A DNA stretch of 64,000 nucleotides from NCBI GenBank assembly GCA_902774815.1, contig CACYJV010000015.1:24225-88224 (forward strand). The letters run 5' to 3'. The stretch comes from an uncultured Prevotellaceae bacterium. GTDB taxonomy: Bacteria > Bacteroidota > Bacteroidia > Bacteroidales > Bacteroidaceae. This document shows, piece by piece, positions 24,090 through 33,064 of this stretch. The notes under the pieces were generated by a model. The model saw only the letters and a list, made by a program, of their open reading frames with translations, was not told the DNA's origin and searched no databases. Position 1 is the first letter of the stretch; the number at the start of each line of letters is the position of its first letter. The translations under genes were made by a program, and so were the position numbers.

Positions 24090-25196
24090 ATGTACATCTA
24101 CAGAAAATCCATCGCCAAGCACATGGGGTGCATGCTCGCACTTACAGGCCTCGTAGGCCATCTGCAGGCACAAGAACGGCTGACGATGATCGTCGGCACC
24201 TACACCGACGGCGGCAGCTACGGCATCTACACCTATCGGTTCAACCCTTCGACGGGCGAAGCCCTCGCCCTGGACTCGCTGCCGATGACCAATCCGTCGT
24301 TCCTGACCGTCTCGCCCCGCAAGCACATTGTCTATGCCGTGAGCGAGACCAACGACGCCCAGGCTTCGCTGAACACCATCAGGCTGAACGCCAGCAGCGG
24401 AAAGATGACGCTCCTGAGCTCGGCAGCCACCGAGGGAGGCGACCCATGCTATGTGGCCACAAACGGGACGACGGTGCTCACGGCCAACTACTCCGGCGGC
24501 TCCATGAGCGTGTTCAGCCTGAGCGATGAAGGCACGAAGGCCAGCCTCACCACGCGCTTCCTCGGGTCCAAGGGAGGCCCCGACCTATCGCGTCAGCAGG
24601 CCCCGCACGTCCACTGCGCATGCTTCGCTCCCGACGGCCGCTATGCGCTGGCCACCGATTTCAGCGCCGACCGCATCCTTTCCTATCGCCTGCAAGGGCA
24701 AAACGTCATCGCCAACGGTTTGGCCGCCAAGGTCAGTGCCGATTCCGGTCCGCGCCACCTCGTGTTCAGCCCGAACGGCCGTTTTGCCTACCTGATGAGC
24801 GAGCTGTCGGGCAAGGTCACCGTCTTCCGCTATAGCGACGGACGGCTTGAGGCGCTGCAAGAGATTGTCTCCGACAGCGTCGGCGCACGTGGCGGCGCTG
24901 ACATCCACCTCAGTCCCGACGGCAGGTTCCTCTACTCAAGCAACCGCCTGAAGGCCGAGGGCATCGCCATCTTCGCCGTCGACGCACTGACAGGCCTGCT
25001 CACGCCTGTCGGCTATCAGCCCACGGCAGCCCATCCACGACAGTTCAACATCACCCCCAACGGCCACTTCCTGCTCTGCTGCTGCCGCGACAGCAACAAG
25101 ATCCAGGTGTTCCGCCGCGACAAGACGACCGGACTGCTCACCGACACCGGCAACGACATTCCCGTCAGCAGAGCCGTCTGCGTGCAGTTCCTGTAG
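24090..25196 (+). CDS. Secreted lactonase family beta-propeller (6-phosphogluconolactonase-like)
   Basis: 368 residues from the ATG at 24090 (the frame opens earlier, but this start gives a proper signal peptide ending VGHLQAQ). Seven-bladed propeller of the lactonase family: TMIVGTYTDGGSYGIYTY, NPSFLTVSPRKHIVYAVSE, PHVHCACFAPDGRYALATDFSADRI, GPRHLVFSPNGRFAYLMSELSGKVTV, HPRQFNITPNGHFLLCCCRDSN. Family members open sugar lactones; being secreted, this one more likely acts on a lactone of an oxidised sugar than in the pentose phosphate pathway. A -7 box TATTTTTG is at 24059-24066. Confidence 0.85.
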   Translation: MYIYRKSIAKHMGCMLALTGLVGHLQAQERLTMIVGTYTDGGSYGIYTYRFNPSTGEALALDSLPMTNPSFLTVSPRKHIVYAVSETNDAQASLNTIRLNASSGKMTLLSSAATEGGDPCYVATNGTTVLTANYSGGSMSVFSLSDEGTKASLTTRFLGSKGGPDLSRQQAPHVHCACFAPDGRYALATDFSADRILSYRLQGQNVIANGLAAKVSADSGPRHLVFSPNGRFAYLMSELSGKVTVFRYSDGRLEALQEIVSDSVGARGGADIHLSPDGRFLYSSNRLKAEGIAIFAVDALTGLLTPVGYQPTAAHPRQFNITPNGHFLLCCCRDSNKIQVFRRDKTTGLLTDTGNDIPVSRAVCVQFL

Positions 25197-25207
25197 CGGA
25201 TTCCCAT

Positions 25208-25242
25208 CCCCACGTGCAGGAGCAGACTCCCGTGTCTGCCCG
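25208..25242. repeat. GTAGGGGCAGAC repeat, slightly diverged copy
   Basis: cccacgtgcaggagcagactcccgtgtctgcccg; an incomplete inverted piece (gggtctgccca) follows at 25282. Sits just after the lactonase stop. Confidence 0.75.
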
Positions 25243-25461
25243 CCCTTTCCCAACAAAAACCCAATCAAACGGCCATATACAAGGGTCTGCCCATCTCTTT
25301 GCATAGTAGGGGTCGATCATTGTTATTGTCACATTTCCCCAAAAACCTAAAAAAGTGGCCGGACTGACAATTATTTGGGTAAAATAGAGTGAGGTTTTCA
25401 TTTTTTTTGTGTATATTTGCAGCGTTATTACTTAGAACTGAACAACTTAATCCATTCTATT

Positions 25462-28400
25462 ATGAAGTCCTATCCATTGCTCCAGTCGCAATTGGGCGTC
25501 TTTTACGACTGCCTGAAATATCCAGAGGTAAAGCAATATAATATTCCTTGTATTGTCCCCCTGACAGACGACATCGACTTCGACCGCCTGGAGGTAGCTC
25601 TTCAGGCCATCTTTGCGGCAAGAAAGGAACTGCGCATCCGCTTCTTCATCGACGAGAAGGGCGAACCGCGACAGTTTGTCGACGACAACAAGAGGCTGAC
25701 CATAAGACGTCGCGAGATGGCAGAAGCCGATTTCCAGGAGTATGCCCATCACGAGTTCTGCCGACCTTTCGACATCATGGGCGATGAGCCGTTGATAAGG
25801 GCAGAAATCGTAACGACACCAGACAGAAGCTACTTGTTGGTGGACATCCACCACATGGTAACCGACGGCACAAGCTACCTGGTGCTGTTCCCCCAGCGCG
25901 ACCTACCACTGGCATACGAAGGCAAGCCGTTGCCCGTCCAGGAATACGGTATGCTGGAGGCTGCCGAAGACGAGTTTGCACGCTTGGGCGACGAGGAATA
26001 CCTGCGGGCAAAGGAGCTGATGAAGGAGAAATATGCGGGCGTAGATCTGGCCACGCTCTCGGCACGACCAGAGAACCCCGTGGGCGAGATGGGGCAGGAA
26101 TCGGCCTATATCAGCAGGACGAAGGTCGACGATTGGTGCAAGGAGAACGGGTTTGCACCTTACCAGCTACTCCAGGCTGCGTTCAGCTACGTGCTGGCCC
26201 GCCTGCTGCGCGAGGAGAAGGTGGCCTACACGACCATCTACCACGGGCGTCGCGACCCGCGAGTGCGCCAGGCCTATGGTATGTTTGTGCGCACCATCCC
26301 GTTTATGATGGAAATAAAGAAAGAACAGTCCGTGCGTGAGTACGTCGACGCCATTCACACGGAGATGAAAGCAACGCTGTCGCAGCTGGCCTACCCCTTC
26401 TCGCACTTCTGCCGCGACCTGGGAGTACAGCCCGGCATCTCGTTCAACTTCACTGCCCTGCCCGGCTGGGAAGAGGAATACCACTTCGGCGACAGACATT
26501 GCCCGTTTGTGCAGCAAGACCGCGGCGACGTATTCTATGACTTGCTGGCACACATCTTCATCGTCGGAGCAGCTGTGGCCGGCGCTGCGCCTTCGGAGGG
26601 CGAGTTCTACGACATCCGTATGGAGTCGAGTCTGGCCATGAACACCCGCAAGACCATGCGTATGATGGCCGATGCCATCAAGGCTACGATGGAACAGATG
26701 ATGGCCCATCCCGACGATGCCATCGACAGCATCAGTATCGTGAGCGACGAAGAGGCCGAGCGAATCATCAAGATAGGAACAGGCAAGGACATCGACGTGG
26801 ACCTGAACAAGACCTTTGCCAACCTCTTCACGGAACAGGCTCGGCGAACACCCGATGCTCCTGCCGTGGTGGACAAGGACAGCGAACTGACTTACGGCGA
26901 GATGGATCGCTATTCGAATGCGCTCGCCCGTCAGCTCATTGACTTCGGCGTAAAGCCCGACGACTTCGTGTGCGTCATGCTCGACCGCACCAAGGAATTC
27001 CCACTGGCCGTACTGGCCATTCACAAGGCGGGTGCCGCCTATACACCCCTCGACTTCGAATATCCTAACGAGCGACTGAACTACATGCTCGAGAATTCAG
27101 AGTCGAAGGTGCTCATCACCTCGCACGACGTGCTGGAGGCCAAGCAGGCGGAAGGCAAGTTCGACACCGCCCAGGCCCGCACGTTCTTCATTGACGACTT
27201 CATGGCTGAGGAGCGCAGCCAGAGCGGCACGTGCGAACCCATCGACCTGTCGAAGCCCGACGGCCTTGCCTACATGATCTACACCTCAGGCTCAACGGGC
27301 AAGCCCAAGGGTGCCATGCTTCACCAAGCCGGTCTGCGTAACTTCATCGCCGTGGTCATCGACATGGAAAAACTGACCGCAGCTGATCGCATCAGCGGTC
27401 ATCGCTCGTTCTCGTTCGATGCCCATATCGAAGACATGTATCCTGTGCTCACGCTGGGTGGATCGTTCCACATCATGCCTACAGAGATTCGCAAAGACCT
27501 TCATGCCATCCGACAATTCCTTTTCGACCATCAGATAACGGGTGGTGGCTACTCGACGGCGATGACGAGCCTGTTGCTCAACACATTCGATGACCTGCCT
27601 ATCCGCTTCACGACGGGTGGTGGCGAGAAGATGGACGGCGTCTACAGCGACCATATAGAAATCATCAATGTCTATGGCCCGACGGAGTGTACCGACGATA
27701 CCTCCTACTTTAGCATCGAACCTGGAACCCGCGTTGAAAACATTCCCATCGGCCAGAGTGTGCCCAACAACTGGAACTTCATTGTCGACACGGCAGGCAA
27801 CCTGGTGCCGCAAGGTGTGGCTGGCGAGCTGTGCTTTGCAGGCGTGCAGGTTGGCCGCGGCTATTGGCGCCTGCCTGAAAGGACGGCAAAGTCGTTCGTC
27901 GACTGTCCCTTCGTGAAGAACGACCGCTGGGGACGTCCTGTCCGCATGTACCACACCGGCGACCTCTGCCGCTGGAACGAGGAGGGACAGATAGAGTACA
28001 TGGGGCGCATCGACACGCAGGTGAAACTTCGTGGTTTCCGCATCGAACTGGGTGAGATTGAAAGCAAGGCGCTCAACATCGAAGGCGTCAGACAAGCTGC
28101 TGCCGAGGTGCGAAAGGTGATGGGCAACGAGCATTTGGTGCTCTACTACACGGCGGACGACGGTTCGTCCATCGACGACGAAGCCATCAGAACAGCCCTT
28201 ACGGCATCGTCGCTGGCCGAATATATGGTGCCGGATACCTACATGCGCCTCGATGCCATGCCAATGACTCCCAACGGGAAGATCAACCGCAAGGTGCTAC
28301 CCATGCCCGAACTGAAACGAAGCATCGACTTCGTGGCTCCCGAAGGCGAGACGGAACAGCTCTTTGCCAGCGTTTTCTCCGAGGTGCTGGGCATTGAACA

Positions 28401-29805
28401 AGTAGGTGCACTCGACGATTTCTTCGAGATTGGCGGCACCAGTCTCAACGCCATCAAAGTCATTGTAGAAGCCAGCAAGCGCGGCGTGCAGATTGTCTTC
28501 AACGACCTCTTCAACCAAAAGACGCCAAGGGCCTTGGCTGCATTCGTGGCAACCCGTTCGGCTGACCAAGGGAACGAGTCGCATGAGTCGGAAAGCAAAG
28601 CGTCGCTGCAGAATGAAGGCACGCGCGACTCCTCGGCCTTCACAGCGCTGCTCAGCAAGAACACCCTCAACGTGTTCCGAAAAGGCGAACGCCGGCCCGT
28701 TGGCGACGTATTGCTGACAGGTGCTACCGGCTATATGGGCATGCACATCCTCAACGAGTTGCTAAGCAACTATGACGGCCATATACTTTGTCCTCTCCGC
28801 AGTAAGGCGGGCGATGACCCGATGCACCGACTCAAGACGCTGTTCTTCTACTATTTTGGCAAAACGGAAGCCTTCAGACGTATCGACGAGCGGGTGACCG
28901 TGTTTGCCGCTGAAGTGACACAACCCAATGCCCTCGACGGGATTGAAGCCCGCGGGCTGACCGTCGTCAACTGCGTGGCCAACGTGAAGCACTTCTCGGC
29001 TGGAAACGACATCGAGTTGGTCAACATTGAGAGTGTACGCCACCTGATTACGTTCTGTCTGCGAACGGAATCGCGACTCATCCACATCTCCACCACCAGC
29101 ATTGCAGGTTTGAGCGTCGATGGCGTGCCGGGACCTGACGTGAAGCTTACAGAACAGAATCTGTGGCTCGGGCAGAACATCGACGAGAACAAGTACGTAT
29201 ATTCCAAGTATAAGGCCGAGGAACTGGTACTTGAAGCCATCGCCCATCACGGACTCGATGCGAAAATCATGCGTGTGGGCAACCTGTCGGCACGCCAGAG
29301 GGACGGCGAGTTCCAAATCAACTTCAACACCAATAATTTCCTGGCACTGCTTCGCGCCTATGTCGTTATTGGCATGGTGCCCTACGAAGCACTCAGCCAG
29401 GTGTTCGAGTTCTCGCCCATCGACGAAGTGGCAACTGCCATCATGATGCTGGCAACGACTCCAAAGGAGTGCACGGTGTTCCATCCCTATAACATACACC
29501 GCCAATATCTGTCCGACATCCTCAATGGCTTTGCAGCTGCGGGCATAGCGCTGCAACGCGTGGAGAAAGAAGAGTTCCAGGAGGCGTTGGAACGGATGAT
29601 GGAGAATCCCGATCTCGTCACGCTGCTGCGACCGCTAATGGCCTACAACCTGAGCAGTACCCACCAGATGCGCTGGATAGAAGCCGACAACGACTACACG
29701 ACACAAGTGCTCTACCGCTTTGGATTCCAATGGTCAATCACAGCCCGCGACTATGTTCATCGCTTCGTTGACACCATCATAGGCTTCGGCTATTTCAACA
29801 GTTAG
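25462..29805 (+). CDS. Nonribosomal peptide synthetase, condensation-adenylation-carrier-reductase
   Basis: 1447 residues from the ATG at 25462. Condensation domain about 1-440 with intact HHMVTDG (130-136). Adenylation domain about 450-945 with A3 YTSGSTGKPKGAM (606-618), A5 NVYGPTE, A7/A8 and A10 NGKINRK. Carrier domain about 955-1030; Ser994 in IGGTSLNA takes phosphopantetheine. Reductase domain about 1080-1447 with GATGYMG near 1087 and Tyr1245-Lys1249 (YVYSK), which releases the thioester as an aldehyde or alcohol. By hand alignment to GrsA the pocket residues are about D-A-E-A-F-T-V-D-D-K; I do not recognise the code, but three acidic residues hint at a basic amino acid. A leading condensation domain with a single adenylation domain means the donor acyl or aminoacyl group comes from elsewhere. 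No transporter, phosphopantetheinyl transferase or second NRPS lies nearby. A -7 box TATATTTG is at 25412-25419. Confidence 0.93.
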   Translation: MKSYPLLQSQLGVFYDCLKYPEVKQYNIPCIVPLTDDIDFDRLEVALQAIFAARKELRIRFFIDEKGEPRQFVDDNKRLTIRRREMAEADFQEYAHHEFCRPFDIMGDEPLIRAEIVTTPDRSYLLVDIHHMVTDGTSYLVLFPQRDLPLAYEGKPLPVQEYGMLEAAEDEFARLGDEEYLRAKELMKEKYAGVDLATLSARPENPVGEMGQESAYISRTKVDDWCKENGFAPYQLLQAAFSYVLARLLREEKVAYTTIYHGRRDPRVRQAYGMFVRTIPFMMEIKKEQSVREYVDAIHTEMKATLSQLAYPFSHFCRDLGVQPGISFNFTALPGWEEEYHFGDRHCPFVQQDRGDVFYDLLAHIFIVGAAVAGAAPSEGEFYDIRMESSLAMNTRKTMRMMADAIKATMEQMMAHPDDAIDSISIVSDEEAERIIKIGTGKDIDVDLNKTFANLFTEQARRTPDAPAVVDKDSELTYGEMDRYSNALARQLIDFGVKPDDFVCVMLDRTKEFPLAVLAIHKAGAAYTPLDFEYPNERLNYMLENSESKVLITSHDVLEAKQAEGKFDTAQARTFFIDDFMAEERSQSGTCEPIDLSKPDGLAYMIYTSGSTGKPKGAMLHQAGLRNFIAVVIDMEKLTAADRISGHRSFSFDAHIEDMYPVLTLGGSFHIMPTEIRKDLHAIRQFLFDHQITGGGYSTAMTSLLLNTFDDLPIRFTTGGGEKMDGVYSDHIEIINVYGPTECTDDTSYFSIEPGTRVENIPIGQSVPNNWNFIVDTAGNLVPQGVAGELCFAGVQVGRGYWRLPERTAKSFVDCPFVKNDRWGRPVRMYHTGDLCRWNEEGQIEYMGRIDTQVKLRGFRIELGEIESKALNIEGVRQAAAEVRKVMGNEHLVLYYTADDGSSIDDEAIRTALTASSLAEYMVPDTYMRLDAMPMTPNGKINRKVLPMPELKRSIDFVAPEGETEQLFASVFSEVLGIEQVGALDDFFEIGGTSLNAIKVIVEASKRGVQIVFNDLFNQKTPRALAAFVATRSADQGNESHESESKASLQNEGTRDSSAFTALLSKNTLNVFRKGERRPVGDVLLTGATGYMGMHILNELLSNYDGHILCPLRSKAGDDPMHRLKTLFFYYFGKTEAFRRIDERVTVFAAEVTQPNALDGIEARGLTVVNCVANVKHFSAGNDIELVNIESVRHLITFCLRTESRLIHISTTSIAGLSVDGVPGPDVKLTEQNLWLGQNIDENKYVYSKYKAEELVLEAIAHHGLDAKIMRVGNLSARQRDGEFQINFNTNNFLALLRAYVVIGMVPYEALSQVFEFSPIDEVATAIMMLATTPKECTVFHPYNIHRQYLSDILNGFAAAGIALQRVEKEEFQEALERMMENPDLVTLLRPLMAYNLSSTHQMRWIEADNDYTTQVLYRFGFQWSITARDYVHRFVDTIIGFGYFNS

Positions 29806-29871
29806 AAACCACACCTTTGCGATGAGGAAACGAGTGGAATAAGACCTCTAAAAGAATGAGTTCCACGATGG

Positions 29872-29898
29872 GAACCAGTAGGCTAATCTTACTGGTTC
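29872..29898 (+). terminator. Hairpin after the NRPS gene
   Basis: gaaccagta (29872-29880) and tactggttc (29890-29898) with a nine-base loop; the following T run is short (aacttttggg). Position 67 bases past the stop fits a terminator. Confidence 0.55.
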
Positions 29899-29920
29899 AC
29901 TAAACTTTTGGGCGTTTTAT

Positions 29921-29951
29921 TTGGTAGTCTTGTTATTTTTGCCTAGCTTTG
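29921..29951 (+). promoter_or_regulatory. Bacteroidota promoter upstream of the broken DUF3667 gene
   Basis: TTG at 29921-29923, 20 bases, TAGCTTTG at 29944-29951. It may now serve the hydrolase-kinase-greA run downstream, since no other good promoter was found before 30503. Confidence 0.65.
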
Positions 29952-29958
29952 CAGTTGA

Positions 29959-30439
29959 ATGAAGGCATTGAATTATTGAAAAGCAAAGAGAAGCGAGCTG
30001 TATGGCTACGTGCATTCCGCATTTGGCAACGCCGCCCGTATGAGGTAGCCCCGCTCTCGGAGGAAAGCCATGAGTGCTCGTCGTGCAAGACGGTGTTCAC
30101 TGGCAACTATTGTCCGCGTGCGGACAGCCGTCGGAGGTGGGACGTTTCTCTTTCAAGAAAGCATTGCTGCTGTTCCTCGATGTTTGGGGCATCGGCAACC
30201 GAAGCATGTTCAGAAGCCTGCGCGACCTGATGTTCCGTCCGGGGTACATGATTCGCGACTACCTGCGTGGGATGCAGTCGGCCTACTTAAACGACGGTGT
30301 GGGCGATGCTTTCCCGACATTCCTCGTCGTGAAATACCTGGGATTGATAGGCATCGTGTCACTCTATGAAATCGTCATGCTGGTCCTGATGTGCATTGAC
30401 AGCCAGGTCGGCTTCAACAAATACGGCGATTCGCCGTAA
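29959..30439 (+). pseudogene. Frameshifted DUF3667 protein gene
   Basis: The expected DUF3667 start (WQRRPYEVAPL, then a zinc-ribbon CSSCKTVFTGNYCPR) is read in one frame up to about 30117; its continuation (CGQPSEVGRFSFKKALL, FRSLRDLMFRPGYMIRDYLRG) is in another frame from 30119. Adding one base between 30116 and 30119 would restore CPxCGQ. The only ATG just after the promoter (29959) is also out of frame with the first part and meets a stop after six codons. The protein ends early after one or two membrane segments (YLGLIGIVSLYEIVMLVLMCI), shorter than the multi-span family members I know. Intact relatives are membrane proteins of unknown role. A sequencing error could explain one shift but hardly all three defects. 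Confidence 0.7.
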
Positions 30440-30502
30440 TACCCCGAAGCCGACAACCGGCCTCTATAAATGAGTAGTTTCAATAAAAACAAACGTAAAG
30501 AT

Positions 30503-31390
30503 ATGAAGAAGACAACGCTCATCCTGAGCATGCTGTGCATGGCGCTCATGGCTTCGGCACAGACGAAAAGTCGCATCGTCGAGGATGGCGGCACGGGACC
30601 ATTCAAGGTGGTAATGACAGAGGCGAAAGACCTGCCTGCCCACACAGTGTTCCTACCGCAAGACTTCGCGTCGCTCAGCGAAGGACAAAAGTTGCCTGTG
30701 CTGGTGTGGGGCAACGGAGCCTGCACCAACTCGCCATGGGAACACTACAAGTTCCTGAACGAGATTGCCTCACATGGCTATCTGGTGCTGGCCACAGGCT
30801 ATCTGCCCGAGAACGACGATCCCTACCGCGGTCCAATGTCAACAACACAACAGCAGATAGAGAGCATCGACTGGGCTTTCGCACATAATGCCAACCCACA
30901 GTCGCCCCTCTACCAAAAGATAGACACGCAGCACATCTGCCTCGCCGGTATGTCGTGTGGAGGACTGCAAACGCTGTTCAACTGTGCCGACGAACGCATA
31001 ACGGCACTCATGATCTGCAACAGTGGATTGTTTAACCGTCAGAATGCCAATCAGGCCGTGGGCGGCATGCCTATGCCTCCAAAGGAGAAACTCAACGAGA
31101 TCCATACGCCCGTGATCTACATCTTGGGCGGCAAGGAGGACATCGCCTACGAGAATGGTATGGACGACTTCCACCGCATCCACCATGTACCGGCTTGCGC
31201 CATCAACTATCCTGTTGGTCACGGCGGTACCTACCGTCAGCCTCATGGCGGCGAGTTCACCATCCCAGCATTGGCATGGCTCGACTGGCAGCTGAAGGGC
31301 TGCAAAGAGGCTGCAAAGATGTTCGTCGGCGAGGATTGTGGTCTGCTGCAACGCCCAGGCTGGACCATCGAGCGAAACGAAAAGATGTAG
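30503..31390 (+). CDS. Secreted alpha/beta hydrolase
   Basis: 295 residues from the ATG at 30503; the frame is open from 30470, but the Sec signal MKKTTLILSMLCMALMASAQ begins here. The nucleophile elbow LAGMSCGG gives Ser as nucleophile, GNGACTNSPWEHYKFLNEIASHGYLVLATGY is the oxyanion-side segment, and the late His is in INYPVGHGGTYRQPHGGEF. Resembles chlorophyllase/dienelactone-type esterases. Substrate unknown; perhaps removes esters from plant glycans, given the neighbouring GH78 gene. Gap to the glycerate kinase gene is 27 bases, so likely one transcript. Confidence 0.8.
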   Translation: MKKTTLILSMLCMALMASAQTKSRIVEDGGTGPFKVVMTEAKDLPAHTVFLPQDFASLSEGQKLPVLVWGNGACTNSPWEHYKFLNEIASHGYLVLATGYLPENDDPYRGPMSTTQQQIESIDWAFAHNANPQSPLYQKIDTQHICLAGMSCGGLQTLFNCADERITALMICNSGLFNRQNANQAVGGMPMPPKEKLNEIHTPVIYILGGKEDIAYENGMDDFHRIHHVPACAINYPVGHGGTYRQPHGGEFTIPALAWLDWQLKGCKEAAKMFVGEDCGLLQRPGWTIERNEKM

Positions 31391-31417
31391 GGCCTCGACC
31401 TAGCACCTTTTTTGAAC

Positions 31418-32494
31418 ATGAAGTGCCTTGTTGCCATCGATTCATTCAAGGGTTGCCTGACCTCAATCGAGGCCAATGCAGCAGCTGCAGCAGGAATCCG
31501 CACCAAGATGCCTGCTGCAGAAGTTGTGCAGGTAGCCGTCAGCGATGGCGGTGAGGGTTGGCTGGAGGCATTCCGCCGTGCCATTGGAGGCAAGGAGGTG
31601 GAAATCGTAGTGCGCGACCCGCTGATGCGCCCTGTCAAGGCTCGTTACCTCGTCAGCGACGACACAGCCATCATTGAGATGGCACAGGCCAGTGGACTCA
31701 TGCTACTCGCTCCGGAAGAACGCAATCCACTGCTGGCCACCAGCTACGGTACGGGGCAACTCGTGGCTGATGCCGTGCGCCAAGGCTGTCGCCACATCAT
31801 TGTCGGACTGGGCGGCAGTGCCACTAGCGATTGCGGCATTGGTATGTTGCATGCCCTCATTGACAGCTTCGGCAGCTATGGCCGTTGGGACGACATCCGG
31901 GAGTTCGACGGCATCAGTTTCACCATTGCCACAGACGTGGTCAATCCGCTCTGCGGCGAAAATGGGGCCGCACACGTCTTTGCACCACAAAAAGGGGCCA
32001 CACCCAATATGGTGCAGAGACTCGAAGAGCGAGCCCGGCTGTTTGCCGACTTATCGGCACGCCACTTCGGCTTCGACCGTAGTGATGTGCCAGGCGCAGG
32101 AGCTGCTGGCGGACTGGGCTATGCATTCATGCAATACTTGGGTGGTCACAACCAAGAAAATGTCAAGTGCCGACCGGGTATTGATTTACTGCTTGATGCC
32201 GTGGGCTTCAATCGTCTGTTGAGCGATGCCAGGCTGGTCGTCACCGGCGAAGGATCGGCCGACCGCCAGACGCTGATGGGCAAGGTTCCCTATGGAATTC
32301 TCAAGCGAGCCCAGGTACAAGGGACAAGCGTTTGCCTGTTGGCTGGTCGCATTGCCGACCGCCAGTCGCTACTCGACGCTGGCTTCGAACAGGTAGCCTG
32401 CATCAACCCCCAGGGCCTGCCACTCGCGGAAGCAATGAAGCCAGACGTTGCCAAGGCCAATATCGCTGCTACTGCAATGGCCGCAATCACTTAA
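31418..32494 (+). CDS. Glycerate kinase
   Basis: 358 residues from the ATG at 31418 (an in-frame TTG at 31412 is less likely). Matches the GlxK/GarK family: VAIDSFKGCLTSIEA at the N-terminus, VSDGGEGWLEA, the block GLGGSATSDCGIGMLHAL, and GAAGGLGYAFMQYLGG, VTGEGSADRQTLMGK near the end. Phosphorylates glycerate (to the 2- or 3-phosphate) with ATP in the cytoplasm. Full length. In a co-directional run between the hydrolase and greA. Confidence 0.92.
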   Translation: MKCLVAIDSFKGCLTSIEANAAAAAGIRTKMPAAEVVQVAVSDGGEGWLEAFRRAIGGKEVEIVVRDPLMRPVKARYLVSDDTAIIEMAQASGLMLLAPEERNPLLATSYGTGQLVADAVRQGCRHIIVGLGGSATSDCGIGMLHALIDSFGSYGRWDDIREFDGISFTIATDVVNPLCGENGAAHVFAPQKGATPNMVQRLEERARLFADLSARHFGFDRSDVPGAGAAGGLGYAFMQYLGGHNQENVKCRPGIDLLLDAVGFNRLLSDARLVVTGEGSADRQTLMGKVPYGILKRAQVQGTSVCLLAGRIADRQSLLDAGFEQVACINPQGLPLAEAMKPDVAKANIAATAMAAIT

Positions 32495-32520
32495 TCCCCA
32501 CAAAAATCAAAAGAAACTCT

Positions 32521-32985
32521 ATGGAATACATGTCACAAGAGGGCTACGACAAGCTCGTGGCCGAACTACACCAAATGGAGAGCGTCGAACTGCCGCAGGT
32601 TCGCGATGCCATTGCCGAAGCACGCGACAAGGGCGACCTCAGCGAAAACTTCGAATACCATGCCGCCAAACGCGAACAGGCTCGCCTGCTGAGCCGCATC
32701 CGCTTCAAGCAGAAGGTGCTGGCCAATGCACGCGTCATCGATATGTCGCGTTTGGGCAGCGACAGCGTGCAACTACTGAGCAAGGTAGGGATGACCAACC
32801 TGGGCAACCAGCGCCAGATGAGCTACACTATCGTGAGCCCGCATGAAGCCGACATCCATGAAGGGAAGATCTCTATCAAGTCGCCTATTGCACAGGCGTT
32901 GTTGAACAAGAAGGTTGGCGACGTGGTCGAAATCAGTGTCCCTGCCGGACTGCTGCGCCTACGCATTGAAAGCATCAGCCTGTAA
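32521..32985 (+). CDS. greA: Transcription elongation factor GreA
   Basis: 154 residues, close to the 158 of E. coli GreA. N-terminal coiled coil with the conserved EARDKGDLSENFEYHAAKREQ region carrying the acidic tip residues, then the FKBP-like domain with the family's ending SPIAQALLNKKVGDVVEISVP. It enters the RNA polymerase secondary channel and stimulates cleavage of backtracked RNA. The ATG at 32521 is preceded by aagaaactct, no strong ribosome site. Co-directional with glycerate kinase (26 bases). Confidence 0.95.
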   Translation: MEYMSQEGYDKLVAELHQMESVELPQVRDAIAEARDKGDLSENFEYHAAKREQARLLSRIRFKQKVLANARVIDMSRLGSDSVQLLSKVGMTNLGNQRQMSYTIVSPHEADIHEGKISIKSPIAQALLNKKVGDVVEISVPAGLLRLRIESISL

Positions 32986-33064
32986 GATTGGAAAACGGCA
33001 ACATTGGCCATTATTATTGGAGAATGCCCCTGACACAGACATCAACAAACAAAACAAAAACGAC

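Noticed and set aside
30470-30502. Earlier start for the alpha/beta hydrolase
   Set aside because: The 11 added residues would precede a perfect Sec signal peptide; the ATG at 30503 is better.
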